A DNA stretch of 23,228 nucleotides from JBAXBF01 sp034429745. GTDB lineage: Bacteria > Chloroflexota > Anaerolineae > Anaerolineales > DRKV01. The notes beneath the pieces were generated by a model. That model saw only the letters and a program-made list of their open reading frames with translations, was not told the DNA's origin and searched no databases. The stretch covers positions 1 to 23,228 of the forward strand of contig DAOUFY010000027.1 in NCBI GenBank assembly GCA_034429745.1. The letters run 5' to 3'. Shown here piece by piece: positions 23,206 through 23,228 of this stretch (the stretch's first letter is position 1; the number at the start of each line of letters is the position of its first letter). A program made the position numbers and the translations under genes.

Positions 23206-23228
23206 AAAAACATTATAACCTATCTGCA
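23196..23228 (+). CDS. Partial CDS, start only, unknown product
   Basis: An ATG preceded at 7 nt by AAAAGGAG opens a frame of eleven codons (MTHQKHYNLSA) up to the window edge. The good ribosome binding site and the divergent position opposite the RpiR-family regulator make a real gene likely. The peptide is too short to name. If it is under the regulator's control it could be a transporter or enzyme gene; a transposase is not excluded because inverted repeats lie nearby. Confidence 0.5.
   Translation, partial: MTHQKHYNLSA

Noticed and set aside
23041..23228. Insertion sequence end at the right edge
   Set aside because: The inverted repeats are internal and short, no transposase motif can be read in eleven codons, and no target-site duplication can be tested within the window.

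Overview
The window looks like a chromosomal segment of a low-to-medium GC bacterium, most likely a Chloroflexota member of the Anaerolineae type. This is inferred from two surface proteins with long Thr-Pro stalks, a compact translation factor IF2, a RecG with an N-terminal extension, and FakA/DegV genes beside Asp23 and L28. No rRNA gene or other taxonomic marker is present. All complete genes except rpmB lie on the minus strand, so transcription runs mostly from right to left.

Positions 32-8022 (read leftward) hold a transcription/translation operon: nusA, ylxR/rnpM, infB, rbfA, truB, ribF, thyA, folA. It starts at a strong promoter (TTGTCA, 17 bp, TAAAAT) followed by a leader of about 135 nt with a terminator-like hairpin. 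rimP is absent in front of nusA, no nrnA lies between rbfA and truB, and thyA-folA follow ribF. Together the genes link ribosome and tRNA maturation, FMN/FAD synthesis and thymidylate synthesis.

Positions 8044-14761 hold asp23, fakA, degV (fakB-like), recG, coaD and a coiled-coil protein, a set tying fatty-acid kinase and CoA synthesis to fork repair. A divergent promoter with the same hexamers as the nusA promoter drives rpmB (zinc-ribbon L28, plus strand). rpmB converges on rpe, which follows a membrane-tethered Ser/Thr kinase gene whose promoter implies an almost leaderless mRNA.

Positions 17011-22925 form the accessory part: an RpiR-family regulator, a fumarylacetoacetate-hydrolase-fold enzyme, two tandem paralogous membrane proteins with Thr-Pro stalks and an unrecognised extracellular domain, and a secreted GH39-like glycosidase. 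The glycosidase has a 16-bp perfect palindrome in front of it. The regulator's upstream region is very AT-rich and carries repeated AAGTATAA motifs over the likely -10 elements. A divergent plus-strand gene begins at 23196 and is cut by the window edge; its start codon lies within a 9-bp inverted repeat.

The best candidates for something undescribed are the tandem stalk proteins with their regulator/enzyme context, and the putative operators around the regulator and the glycosidase. No mobile element, CRISPR array, tRNA or rRNA was seen.
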